From CBDCFV01 sp965203835 (GTDB lineage: Bacteria; Chloroflexota; Dehalococcoidia; Lucifugimonadales; UBA3495), in contig OZ241919.1 in NCBI GenBank assembly GCA_965203835.1, positions 124,001 through 188,000 on the forward strand: a DNA stretch of 64,000 nt, given 5' to 3'. This document shows, in pieces, positions 15,442 to 23,121 of the stretch. The translations under genes were made by a program, and so were the position numbers. The notes beneath the pieces were generated by a model. That model was not told the origin of the DNA and did no database searches. It was given only the letters and a program-made list of their open reading frames with translations. The stretch's first letter is position 1. Every line of letters begins with the position of its first letter.

Positions 15442-15792
15442 ATGGCAATGGAAGAAGTGGTCTTACCTGTGGAAATAGCCTTGGATGGCAACGCCATCGT
15501 CATCCTTTGGGACGATGGCCATCGCGGTATCTACCCCCATCGGTTCCTCCGGCTCCGTTGCCAGTGTGCCACTTGCGTCGACGAGATGACCGGGAACCCC
15601 CGGCTGGACCCGGACACCGTGCCGCAGGACGTTGTGGCGGTGGACCACCTGCCCGTGGGCAATTATGCCTACCAGTTCCTTTGGAGCGATACCCATTACA
15701 CCGGCATCTACCCGTTCCGGTTCCTGCGCTCCATCTGCACCTGCATCCAGTGCAACGCCGCTAGGGCCGGCGCAGAGGGATCCGCTACCTAG
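15442..15792 (+). CDS. DUF971 (gamma-butyrobetaine hydroxylase-like N-terminal domain) protein
   Basis: The 116 residues form one DUF971 domain: LRCQCATCVDEMTG, then GNYAYQFLWSDTHYTGIYPFRFLRSICTC. The domain binds a metal through conserved Cys and His residues in gamma-butyrobetaine and trimethyllysine hydroxylases. Stand-alone bacterial forms are often found near iron-sulfur or Mrp genes. It starts 48 bp after the selenoprotein gene in the same direction. The cellular role is unknown. Confidence 0.88.
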   Translation: MAMEEVVLPVEIALDGNAIVILWDDGHRGIYPHRFLRLRCQCATCVDEMTGNPRLDPDTVPQDVVAVDHLPVGNYAYQFLWSDTHYTGIYPFRFLRSICTCIQCNAARAGAEGSAT

Positions 15793-15820
15793 CCAATACT
15801 GCCCCCCGTTGACACTTTGC

Positions 15821-15873
15821 CGTCATTCCCGCGAAGGAACGTCACCCCCACGAAGGCGGGGGCGGGAATACAT
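15821..15873 (+). repeat. Dispersed palindromic repeat, long form
   Basis: CGTCATTCCCGCGAAGGAAC...GGCGGGGGCGGGAATACA, nearly identical to 14551-14603 and in the same orientation. Confidence 0.85.
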
Positions 15874-15915
15874 GTAAACTTCCAATAGCAGAGTACGTGA
15901 TCAGTTGATGGCCAG

Positions 15916-16164
15916 TCAGGAAGCTTGGCTGTCGCCGGAAGCCGTGGGTGAACCGCTCCGGCTGTGCGAGCGAAAAGGCTTGGTCTTGGTGGGCTTCAGG
16001 TGGGGCGCGGTGAAAGAATTGGACTTGAAGGAGAAGGTGGAGAGTTGACGCTGACCGGGTTGGCCGCACGTCCCGCAAGGGACAGCGTCGTTCATCCTGG
16101 AAACCGGGAGGATCGTCTCGAATTCGGCGTCGCACTCGGCGCAATAGAACTCGTAAATAGGCAT
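15916..16164 (-). CDS. FmdB-family zinc ribbon protein
   Basis: The 82-residue protein starts MPIYEFYCAECDAEFETILP and has CAEC and CGTC pairs, forming the zinc ribbon of the FmdB/putative regulatory protein family. The C-terminal 40 residues are basic and Ser-rich, as is common in this family. The ATG at 16164 is preferred over a start 45 bp upstream because AGGAG precedes it and the family begins MPIYEY/F. The role is unknown; FmdB was named from formamidase and amide regulatory loci. Confidence 0.88.
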   Translation of the reverse strand: MPIYEFYCAECDAEFETILPVSRMNDAVPCGTCGQPGQRQLSTFSFKSNSFTAPHLKPTKTKPFRSHSRSGSPTASGDSQAS

Positions 16165-16314
16165 CCTTGACTCCTGTTGGCGAGTATCTGTTCGTCGCCT
16201 GTTTCCCAAATCATAATCAGCCGCAACGGCTGTCTCAAATCAGAATATCATCCTTGGTAACGGGTGGGCAAACGGACTCAGCCGGTCCCAATAACATAAC
16301 AAGAGGTTGAACAA

Positions 16315-17445
16315 ATGACGGAAACCAGCGACGTTGTCATAGTCGGCGGAGGAGTAGGCGGTTGCGCGGTAGCCTATTATCTCGGCTTGGCCGGAGTCAA
16401 GGCCACCATCATCGAACGGGAAGGACTGGGCACGCAGGCCTCCGGGTACTCCGCGGGCGGCCTGAACCCCCTCCAAGGGCTGGGCATCCCCGGCCTGTTG
16501 AGTGACTTGTCAATCGAGTCTTTCCACATGCACTTGGACCTTTGGGATGTGCTGAAGGAACAGACCGGAATCGACTACGAAGGCCACATCGTCTCTTTAC
16601 TACAGGTCGCATTCGACGAGACCGAAGCATCAGGTCTGGAAGAGACCATAGAAGCATTCTCCGACGCTGACGGGTTCGATGCCCACCGGCTGGACCCTGG
16701 CGAAGTGGCGGACCTTGAGCCGAGAATAGGCCCCGGTGTGGTCGCCGGGGTTTATGCCAGGGGCAACGCTTCCCTGGACAGCTACAAATACACCATCGCT
16801 CTCGGCCATGCGGCGGAGCAGATGGGCGCCAGCGTCCGCTTGGGTACGGTGCGCCTGCTGGAACGCGACCATAACCGGGTTACGAGGGTTGTGTTGAACG
16901 ACGGCGTCATTTCCTGTGGCCAAGTGGTCCTTGCCATGGGGCCCTGGTCGCGGCAGGCTGAACCGTGGCTGAACACCTACATCCCGGTCGACCCGTTGAA
17001 GGGGGAAATCCTCCGGTTGCGGTTGCCCGGACCCGCATTGGCCCACAACATTTCCGGCGGCGGTGGTTCCCTTTACTCCAAGCCCGACGGCCTGGTGTGG
17101 TCGGCCGCGACGGAGGAGTGGCGCGGCTTCGACAAGGAGACCAGCGAGTCCGCACGCCTGTCCCTCCTGGATAGAGCCACCAGGCTGATACCCGACGTAG
17201 CCGATGCCGCCATCGTCCAGCAAACGGCCTGCCTGCGCCCCGTCACCCCCGACTGGCTGCCCTGCATAGGGAAATTGCCGGAGTGGGACAACGTCTACTT
17301 AGCCACCGGCGCGGGCAAGAAGGGTATCCTGTTGAGTCCCGGCATCGGCAAGGCCGTGGCGGACCTCATGGTGGACGGCGAGACCGAGCTGTCTATTGAC
17401 GGGTTCAGTCCATCGCGGTTCGACCCCATGCCTTCTATGAGCTGA
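16315..17445 (+). CDS. FAD-dependent oxidoreductase, DAO (glycine/sarcosine oxidase) family
   Basis: The 376-residue flavoprotein begins with the Rossmann motif VVIVGGGVGGCAVAYYLGLAG and an acidic ribose-binding end (IIERE). It has AGGLNPLQG, the middle DAO-type segment (VVLAMGPWSRQAEPW) and the C-terminal PVTPDWLPCIGKLP followed by ATGAGKKGILLSPGIGKAVADLM, both typical of D-amino acid, glycine and sarcosine oxidases. The substrate is probably an amino or N-methyl acid. It is divergent from fmdB and lies 96 bp upstream of the cysteinyl-tRNA synthetase gene. Confidence 0.9.
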   Translation: MTETSDVVIVGGGVGGCAVAYYLGLAGVKATIIEREGLGTQASGYSAGGLNPLQGLGIPGLLSDLSIESFHMHLDLWDVLKEQTGIDYEGHIVSLLQVAFDETEASGLEETIEAFSDADGFDAHRLDPGEVADLEPRIGPGVVAGVYARGNASLDSYKYTIALGHAAEQMGASVRLGTVRLLERDHNRVTRVVLNDGVISCGQVVLAMGPWSRQAEPWLNTYIPVDPLKGEILRLRLPGPALAHNISGGGGSLYSKPDGLVWSAATEEWRGFDKETSESARLSLLDRATRLIPDVADAAIVQQTACLRPVTPDWLPCIGKLPEWDNVYLATGAGKKGILLSPGIGKAVADLMVDGETELSIDGFSPSRFDPMPSMS

Positions 17446-17541
17446 GGCTGCACACTTCCGGCCTCGTTGACGTTTTGGGTGCAATAACAGCCCCTGCCGT
17501 GTTAAACTTCCGCTAAGCCCGGGAGCAAAAGGGGGACAGGT

Positions 17542-19740
17542 TTGCTGCGCATTTACAACACGCTGACGAAGAGGACCGAGGAGATTCAGCCCATCAAGCC
17601 CGGCTCGGTAAGCATGTACACTTGCGGGCCTACGGTGTACCGGGATGCCCACATCGGCAACCTGAGGACCTACTTGATGGCGGACTGGATCCGCCGCGTG
17701 ATCGAGGCCTCCGGCCATACCGTCTACCACGTTAAAAATATCACCGACGTGGGACACATGCGCCAGGAGTTGGTGGAGTCCGGGGGCGACAAGGTTATCC
17801 TTGCCGCTATGGAAGAAGGCCGCACCGTACAGGACATAACCCAGTATTACGCCGGCATTTTCCACCGCGACGAACAGCGCATGAACATCCTCCCTGCCCA
17901 CGAGTTCCCTTGGGCCACCGGCCACATCACCGAGATGGTGGAGATTGTCCAGCGCTTGGTGGCCAACGGCTACGCCTACGAGCGCAACGGCAACGTCTAC
18001 TTTGACGTGCCAAAGTTCCAGGACTACGGCAAGCTCTCCCGCAACACCGGCGTCGACCTGCTGGAAGGTGTCCGCGCCGAAGCCGACCCGCTCAAGCAGG
18101 ACCCGAGGGACTTCACTCTCTGGAAAGCCGCCGAGCCGGGAAGAGACCTGAAATGGCCCAGTCCCTGGGGCGACGGCTTCCCCGGCTGGCACATTGAATG
18201 TTCCGCCATGGCCAGCAAGTATCTGGGTGAGGAGTTCGACATCCACACCGGCGGGGTGGACAATATCTTCCCTCATCACGAAGACGAGATCGCCCAGAGC
18301 GAGGCCGCCTTCGGTAGACCCCATGTCCGGTACTGGGTCCACGCCCAGCACCTGCTGGCCGACGGGGCCAAAATGGCTAAGTCGTCCGGCAATGTGTTTC
18401 TTATCGACGAGTTGATTTCCAGGGGCTTCGACCCTCTCGCTTTCCGTTATCTCTGCTTGACCGTCCGGTACCGTCACCGGATGAACTTCACCTTCAACTC
18501 GTTGAAAGCGTCCGAAAAGGCCCTTACTAACCTGCGCGACCGCATCTGGTTGTGGAAGAACCTGCCGCCCCTGGCCGAATTGCCTGCGGAAACCGAGGAG
18601 TGGCGCCGGCGGTTTTGGGAAACCGTGGAAAATGATCTGGACATGCCGGGCGCCCTGGCTCTCACTTGGGACCTGGTCCGTTCCGAATTGCCCGGACAAG
18701 CCAAGCTCGACCTTCTCTTGGACTTCGACCGTATCTACGGTCTCGACCTGGGCGAGGTGCCGCAGCAATACCAGTTGCCCGAGCCCGTCGCCGTCAGCGT
18801 TGGTCAGCGCGGCGGACTTCGCCAGCAGGCCGACTACACCGCTGCCGACGCCCTGCGGTCCGACATTGTGGCCCAAGGGTATCTGCTGGAAGACACCGCC
18901 GGCGCGCCGCGGGTGCGGCCCAAGACCGCGCTGGAACAGCAACTGGAACGTTGGACCGCCGTATCATCCTCCAGGGAAGTGGAATCGTTGCTGGACCGTC
19001 CTTCCAAGTACGACTTTACCTTCATCCTCAACGCCTACGGCTACCGGGACGACGTGGAGCGGTGCGTTGCCAGTATGCTCCGGCACACCGGCGACTACTC
19101 CAGCGAAATCATAGTGATCGACAACGGTTCTACCGACGGCACCTCTGAATGGCTTGAAGAGTTTCAGGCAACCCACGATAGCGTCCGGGTCATCCACTGC
19201 GATCACAACATCGGCGACGCCGCCGGCAAGAACATCGGCATCAAGCAAAGCTTGGGCGATAACATCATCATTATGGACGGCTCCGCTGAAATCGTGGGGA
19301 ACCTCCTTGGGCCGGTACGGGAACGGCTGGCGGAGGAGTCGGTCGGTATTTTCGGACCGTATGGCTTGTCCACCGACGATTTGCAGCACTTCCACGAGGA
19401 GGTCGACCAAGGAGAGGCCGACGCCATGCAGGCCTACTGCATGGCCTTCCGCCGTGACTCCGTGACCGGCGTGGGCCTGATGCGGGAATGCTTCAGGTTC
19501 TACCGCAATCTCGATATCGACTACTGTTTCCAGTTCAAGGACAAGGGTTACCGCATCGTCGCCGACAACTCGCTTCCCTTGGTTCGTCACGAACACCGGC
19601 AATGGACAGAATTGGACGACAACCAGCGGGACGAGTTGAGCCGTAAGAATTTCGGCCGCTTCCTCCGCCGGTGGGGCCAACGGCCGGACCTGTTGATTAC
19701 GGCTAACGCCCGGGGTTTCCAGGACGGTTTCCACCGCTGA
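17542..19740 (+). CDS. cysS: Cysteinyl-tRNA synthetase fused to a GT2-type glycosyltransferase domain
   Basis: Residues 1 to about 465 are a complete class I cysteinyl-tRNA synthetase: the HIGN signature at 37-40, KMAKSSGN at about 277, and zinc ligands Cys28, the Cys in WHIECSAM and the His/Glu of FPHHEDE. With no stop, residues 489-732 form a family 2 glycosyltransferase GT-A domain: FILNAYGYRDDVERCV, EIIVIDNGSTDGTSEW and HNIGDAAGKNIGI. The usual metal-binding DxD is reduced to DGS (IIIMDGSAE), so transfer activity is uncertain. CysRS alone is about 460 aa, so this 732-aa protein is a real fusion. The TTG start at 17542 follows GGGGGACAGG. The function of the added domain is unknown. Confidence 0.92.
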   Translation: MLRIYNTLTKRTEEIQPIKPGSVSMYTCGPTVYRDAHIGNLRTYLMADWIRRVIEASGHTVYHVKNITDVGHMRQELVESGGDKVILAAMEEGRTVQDITQYYAGIFHRDEQRMNILPAHEFPWATGHITEMVEIVQRLVANGYAYERNGNVYFDVPKFQDYGKLSRNTGVDLLEGVRAEADPLKQDPRDFTLWKAAEPGRDLKWPSPWGDGFPGWHIECSAMASKYLGEEFDIHTGGVDNIFPHHEDEIAQSEAAFGRPHVRYWVHAQHLLADGAKMAKSSGNVFLIDELISRGFDPLAFRYLCLTVRYRHRMNFTFNSLKASEKALTNLRDRIWLWKNLPPLAELPAETEEWRRRFWETVENDLDMPGALALTWDLVRSELPGQAKLDLLLDFDRIYGLDLGEVPQQYQLPEPVAVSVGQRGGLRQQADYTAADALRSDIVAQGYLLEDTAGAPRVRPKTALEQQLERWTAVSSSREVESLLDRPSKYDFTFILNAYGYRDDVERCVASMLRHTGDYSSEIIVIDNGSTDGTSEWLEEFQATHDSVRVIHCDHNIGDAAGKNIGIKQSLGDNIIIMDGSAEIVGNLLGPVRERLAEESVGIFGPYGLSTDDLQHFHEEVDQGEADAMQAYCMAFRRDSVTGVGLMRECFRFYRNLDIDYCFQFKDKGYRIVADNSLPLVRHEHRQWTELDDNQRDELSRKNFGRFLRRWGQRPDLLITANARGFQDGFHR

Positions 19741-19828
19741 CCAGTCCGGGCCGCCCTACTTATAGTATGTGCGGCCCGGCAAGTAACCCCAGGGCTTTTT
19801 CATTTTCCGGGTTGGGTTACATAGGTTC

Positions 19829-19856
19829 CGTCTTTCCCGCGAAAGCGGGAATCCAC
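19829..19856 (+). repeat. Dispersed palindromic repeat
   Basis: CCGTCTTTCCCGCGAAAGCGGGAATCCA, a short form with perfect TTCCCGC/GCGGGAA arms. It faces an inverted copy at 19893-19923. Confidence 0.8.
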
Positions 19857-19892
19857 ATACTTGCGGCCTACGGCAATATTCCAGTGGCAAGA

Positions 19893-19923
19893 CCACATAG
19901 ATTCCCGCCTGCGCGGGAATGAC
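19893..19923 (-). repeat. Dispersed palindromic repeat, inverted copy
   Basis: On the minus strand it reads GTCATTCCCGCGCAGGCGGGAATC. Together with 19829-19856 it forms an inverted pair about 95 bp across. Confidence 0.8.
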
Positions 19924-20023
19924 GAGAGAATGAAAAGGCCCGGCAAGTAACCCCCTCAAAACTTGACGCGTTACCCAACCCGTCACTCTCGCGTGCCCCG
20001 TCTATCACTCCCGCATACCCAAT

Positions 20024-20053
20024 CCGTCACTCCCGCGCAGGCGGGAGTCCATA
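20024..20053 (+). repeat. Dispersed palindromic repeat
   Basis: CCGTCACTCCCGCGCAGGCGGGAGTCCAT, with compensating changes in both arms (ACTCCCGC with GCGGGAGT). These keep the hairpin and suggest selection for structure. Confidence 0.8.
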
Positions 20054-20099
20054 GCTGACAACTCAGCCTGTGAAGACCGGGTAATCGTGCCTGCGGCTC

Positions 20100-20330
20100 A
20101 ACATCTCTTTTTCCCTGCACACCATTGTCACATCATAGTGATTCTCTATACTTTTGTTGGATTTTACGAATATTACGGGAATCAATTCTTGCCTAAGTGA
20201 CATAATCATCAACAGTTATGGCTTCTCGTGGCGTGAATACATCAACAAGCACATAGAAGCACCTGTACACATCCGTAACTGTCGCCACTTATTCACATAT
20301 TTTGCACAGTGTTGATAACTTACAGGCCCT
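20100..20330. other. AT-rich segment with DnaA-box-like 9-mers (candidate origin or regulatory region)
   Basis: This stretch has far lower GC than the rest of the window. It contains TTATTCACA (20289-20297), which fits the DnaA-box pattern TTWTNCACA, and on the other strand TTATCAACA (20318-20310), one mismatch from consensus. ATCAACA recurs near 20207 and 20239. No dnaA or dnaN gene lies nearby, so an origin call is only a hypothesis; a regulatory or horizontally acquired AT-rich spacer is equally possible. Confidence 0.3.
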
Positions 20331-20331
20331 A

Positions 20332-20361
20332 TTGACGCTCATAATTGGGGGGTGCTAGAGT
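20332..20361 (+). promoter_or_regulatory. Sigma-70-type promoter for meaB, probably giving a leaderless mRNA
   Basis: TTGACG (20332-20337), an 18-bp spacer and TAGAGT (20356-20361). The GTG start codon at 20368 lies where transcription should begin, so the message may lack a 5' leader. The same TAGAGT -10 box occurs before both FMN oxidase genes at 37 kb. Confidence 0.55.
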
Positions 20362-20367
20362 CAAATT

Positions 20368-21402
20368 GTGCCCCGAATTCGACCCTTCCGGCCTACGTTG
20401 CAGGCCCTGGACTCTCTGCCAATGACAGAACTTTCCCAGCGGTTGCTGGCGGGTGACAGGCGTACCCTTTCGCGTACCCTTTCCCGATTGGAAGCCGGCG
20501 ACCCGTCGGCTTCGGCAGTACTCCAGGCTATCGACCCACACACTGGCGGCGCCTATACCGTGGGGATAACCGGCCCGCCCGGGGTTGGCAAGAGCACTAT
20601 CGTAGACCGTCTTACCCAGTTGCTCCGGGGACGTGGCTTGTCAGTGGGTATCATCGGAGTGGACCCCACCAGCCCGTTCACTGGAGGCGCCATTCTTGGC
20701 GACCGCATACGGATGCAGCGGCACTACCTGGACAATGGAGTGTTCATCCGTAGCGTGGCCACCAGAGGGCAGTCCGGGGGGTTGCCCCGGATAGTCAAAG
20801 GCATGGTGAGGTTGCTGGACGCGGCAGGCACCGACGTTGTGTTGGTGGAGACGGTGGGAGTGGGACAGTCGGAGTTGGGGATTATGAGTGTGGCGGACAC
20901 GGTATTGGTGGTGATCATGCCCGAGTCCGGCGACGGGATTCAGGCCCTGAAGGCCGGAATCATGGAAATCGCCGACATCTATCTGGTCAACAAGGCAGAC
21001 CAGAATGGCGCCAATCAAATGGCGGCGGCCATACAGGCCATGCTCCAGTTGACGCCTGACCGGCCCTCCTGGGACACGCCGGTGCTGCTGTCTCAAGCAC
21101 GGTCCAACGAAGGCATCGAGGAACTTTGGGCTGCAATCCAGGAACATCGGCAGTTTCTTGACGTTTCGTCGCAACTGGCCGAGCGCAGAAGTCGCAGGCG
21201 TCAGCAGGAGTTTTTGGAAACGGTGGAAGAGGAATTGGGACGTAGATTGAAGGCATTGGTAGAGGCTGATCCTGAACTAATTACGACTCTTCAAAAAGTA
21301 GCGGACAGGGAGGCTGACCCTTACGTGTCCGCCATCGACTTTCTAGGCGCTTTTTCCGGCCCGGACGGTTTGCTCGGCCCACCTTCTCCTGGCGGCGGCT
21401 AG
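20368..21402 (+). CDS. meaB: MeaB/ArgK-family G-protein (methylmalonyl-CoA mutase chaperone type)
   Basis: This 344-residue P-loop GTPase of the G3E/SIMIBI class has Walker A GPPGVGKST, the DPTSPFTGGAILGDRIRM segment, VETVGVGQSE and NKAD. MeaB protects and reloads adenosylcobalamin-dependent methylmalonyl-CoA mutase. No mutase gene lies next to it here. GTG at 20368 is used because a promoter lies just upstream; an ATG at 20422 would give a more usual family length (326 aa). A hairpin CGCCTTCC/GGAAGGCG (21460-21480) lies between this gene and the next. Confidence 0.92.
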   Translation: MPRIRPFRPTLQALDSLPMTELSQRLLAGDRRTLSRTLSRLEAGDPSASAVLQAIDPHTGGAYTVGITGPPGVGKSTIVDRLTQLLRGRGLSVGIIGVDPTSPFTGGAILGDRIRMQRHYLDNGVFIRSVATRGQSGGLPRIVKGMVRLLDAAGTDVVLVETVGVGQSELGIMSVADTVLVVIMPESGDGIQALKAGIMEIADIYLVNKADQNGANQMAAAIQAMLQLTPDRPSWDTPVLLSQARSNEGIEELWAAIQEHRQFLDVSSQLAERRSRRRQQEFLETVEEELGRRLKALVEADPELITTLQKVADREADPYVSAIDFLGAFSGPDGLLGPPSPGGG

Positions 21403-21511
21403 CTGCACACCGACCCTTGGGTTTCCCGGTTTCCCTTCGTGCCCGGTGAGACTTCTCCTCGCCTTCCTTAAGGGAAGGCGCGATTTCACTCGTTTCCCGT
21501 GGAGAGTAGAA

Positions 21512-22147
21512 ATGATATTTGGTGTTGACCTCAGAGCGTCCCCCAAACGTAAGAGCTCTGTTGTGGCGTTGGACGACGCCGCTCGGTTTTCGTTCCTGAA
21601 CAGCTTCCGCAACGACGACGAATTGCTGCAAATGAGCGAGGAATATCAGCCCAGCTTGATAGCCATTGGGGCCCCGTTAAGCCTGCCAGCCAGCTTGTGC
21701 TGCTTGGAGGCATCCTGCTCCTGTTCGGCCACGCCGCCCCAGAAGAAGGGCAGAGCCGCAGAGTTGGAACTTGCTCGTATGGGCATAAGTTGCTTCTTCA
21801 CCAACAAGCGTTCGATCATTCGGACGCTGATCTATCGGGGTATCAACATCAGCCGGCAGTTGAGGAATCAAGGGTGCCAAGTCATAGAAGTCTACCCGCA
21901 CGGCACCAAGGTAATACTCTTCGGGGACAAAATCCCTCCCAAGAACAGCAAGGAAAGCCTCGTCTTTATGAAAGAACACCTTACCCCGCTCGTCCAGGGC
22001 CTCGACGCTTGCTTGGACAGCCTCGACCGCAACTCCTGCGACGCTGTGGTCAACGCCTATACCGGGTTGCTGCATTCGCAGGAAGACACGGACATGTTGG
22101 GCGCTGATGAAGATGGCTGGCTGGTGTTGCCGCGCCTGCATCACTAA
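21512..22147 (+). CDS. DUF429-type (predicted RNase H-like fold) protein
   Basis: The 211 residues begin MIFGVDLRASPKRKSS and contain IAIGAPLSLP and ARMGISCFFTNKRSII, then CQVIEVYPHGTKVIL and SCDAVVNAYTGLL. The order of acidic residues and the GVD start match DUF429 proteins, predicted RNase H-like nucleases of unknown function. A Cys-rich loop (LCCLEASCSCS) at about residues 62-72 might bind metal. ATG at 21512 is chosen because GGAGAG lies 6 bp upstream and the fold starts there. Same direction as meaB. Confidence 0.75.
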   Translation: MIFGVDLRASPKRKSSVVALDDAARFSFLNSFRNDDELLQMSEEYQPSLIAIGAPLSLPASLCCLEASCSCSATPPQKKGRAAELELARMGISCFFTNKRSIIRTLIYRGINISRQLRNQGCQVIEVYPHGTKVILFGDKIPPKNSKESLVFMKEHLTPLVQGLDACLDSLDRNSCDAVVNAYTGLLHSQEDTDMLGADEDGWLVLPRLHH

Positions 22148-22165
22148 ACAGGCTGGACGCAAATG

Positions 22166-22195
22166 AAAAAGGCCCTCCCCAGCGTGGAGAGGGCC
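22166..22195 (-). terminator. Rho-independent terminator after the stomatin-like gene
   Basis: On the minus strand the stem GGCCCTCTCC/GGGGAGGGCC (one mismatch) is followed by TTTTT. It lies 27 bp beyond the stop of the SPFH gene. Confidence 0.8.
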
Positions 22196-22221
22196 TCTGG
22201 GTCGGTTTCGCCTGCCGCAGG

Positions 22222-23097
22222 TTAGCTGCTCCCTGAGTTGTTGTTCTGTTGCTGGTTGGAGTTGCCTCCTATGCCGGTGAAACCCGACAGCATCGACGTA
22301 AACTCCATCGGGAAAATCCACTTGGTCGACGGGCTGGCCCCCAAGGACTTCAGCGTCTCGAAGTATTGAAGGCTCATGGTCTTGGTGTCCACATTGTTGG
22401 CCACTTGGAAAATTTGGTCCAGCGCCGTACTGAAACCCTGGGCTCGCAGGATCTGGGCCTGCTGATCGCCTTCCGCTTCCAGTATCTCCGACTGGCGTTC
22501 GCCCTCGGCTTTCAGTATCTGGGCCTGTTTCTCGCCCTCAGCCCGGTTGATCTGCGCTTGGCGCTGGCCCTCGGACTCGGTGATATCCGCAGTCTTGATG
22601 GCTTCCGCTGACTTCTCCCGCTCCATGGCTTGCTTCACACCTGGAGGCGGGTCGATTTCGTTGACCGCAACCCCTTGCACTTTCACCCCCCAGCGTCCGG
22701 TGTTTTCATCCAAGGCCACTTGAAGCTGGCTTTGTATTCGTTCCCTCTCCGCCAAGGCATCGGCGAGGGTGATGTTGCCGATGATGGACCTCAACTCCGC
22801 CACCGCCAGGTTTCGCACGGCGGCATGATGGTCCGCAACCTGTAGCACGGCTCTTTCCGGCTGGTCCTCCAGCACGCGGTAATAGAGGACGAAGTCCATA
22901 TCGACCACCACGTTGTCCCGCGTGATGTATTTCTGCGTGGGCACTCGCTCGACCTGCTCCCTGATGTCCACGACACGCCCGGTGTAAATGATTGGGATCA
23001 GGAACCTGAACCCTGGTTGGGCAACGCTGTTGAGGCGTCCCCACTTTAAGACAACCATCCGTTCGTATTGCTTTACTACAACGATGCCCGACGCCAT
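22222..23097 (-). CDS. Stomatin-like SPFH/band 7 protein
   Basis: The 291-residue protein begins MASGIVVVKQYERMVVLKWG, has the band 7 core (RFLIPIIYTGRVVDIREQ, then PTQKYITRDNVVVDMDFVLYYR) and a long charged, Ala/Glu-rich helix (about 190-250) with repeats such as AEGEKQAQILKAEGERQ that mediate oligomerisation. It scaffolds membrane microdomains. The N-terminal transmembrane anchor of typical stomatins appears very short. It lies 24 bp downstream of nfeD on the same strand, the usual nfeD-stomatin pair, and is closed by a terminator. Confidence 0.92.
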   Translation of the reverse strand: MASGIVVVKQYERMVVLKWGRLNSVAQPGFRFLIPIIYTGRVVDIREQVERVPTQKYITRDNVVVDMDFVLYYRVLEDQPERAVLQVADHHAAVRNLAVAELRSIIGNITLADALAERERIQSQLQVALDENTGRWGVKVQGVAVNEIDPPPGVKQAMEREKSAEAIKTADITESEGQRQAQINRAEGEKQAQILKAEGERQSEILEAEGDQQAQILRAQGFSTALDQIFQVANNVDTKTMSLQYFETLKSLGASPSTKWIFPMEFTSMLSGFTGIGGNSNQQQNNNSGSS

Positions 23098-23121
23098 AAA
23101 TGCCTCCTGGCCCGTAATGAG

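Larger units (their letters stand above)
19741..20367. other. 627-bp gap: repeat cluster followed by an AT-rich segment
   Basis: No convincing gene. The left half holds three copies of the dispersed palindromic repeat, one inverted, and several degenerate pieces of it. The right half (about 20100-20330) is strikingly AT-rich and is described separately. The meaB promoter closes the gap. Confidence 0.7.

Noticed and set aside
21460..21480. Hairpin CGCCTTCC/GGAAGGCG between meaB and the DUF429 gene as a terminator
   Set aside because: No T-run follows, and the next gene runs in the same direction with its start only 32 bp downstream.
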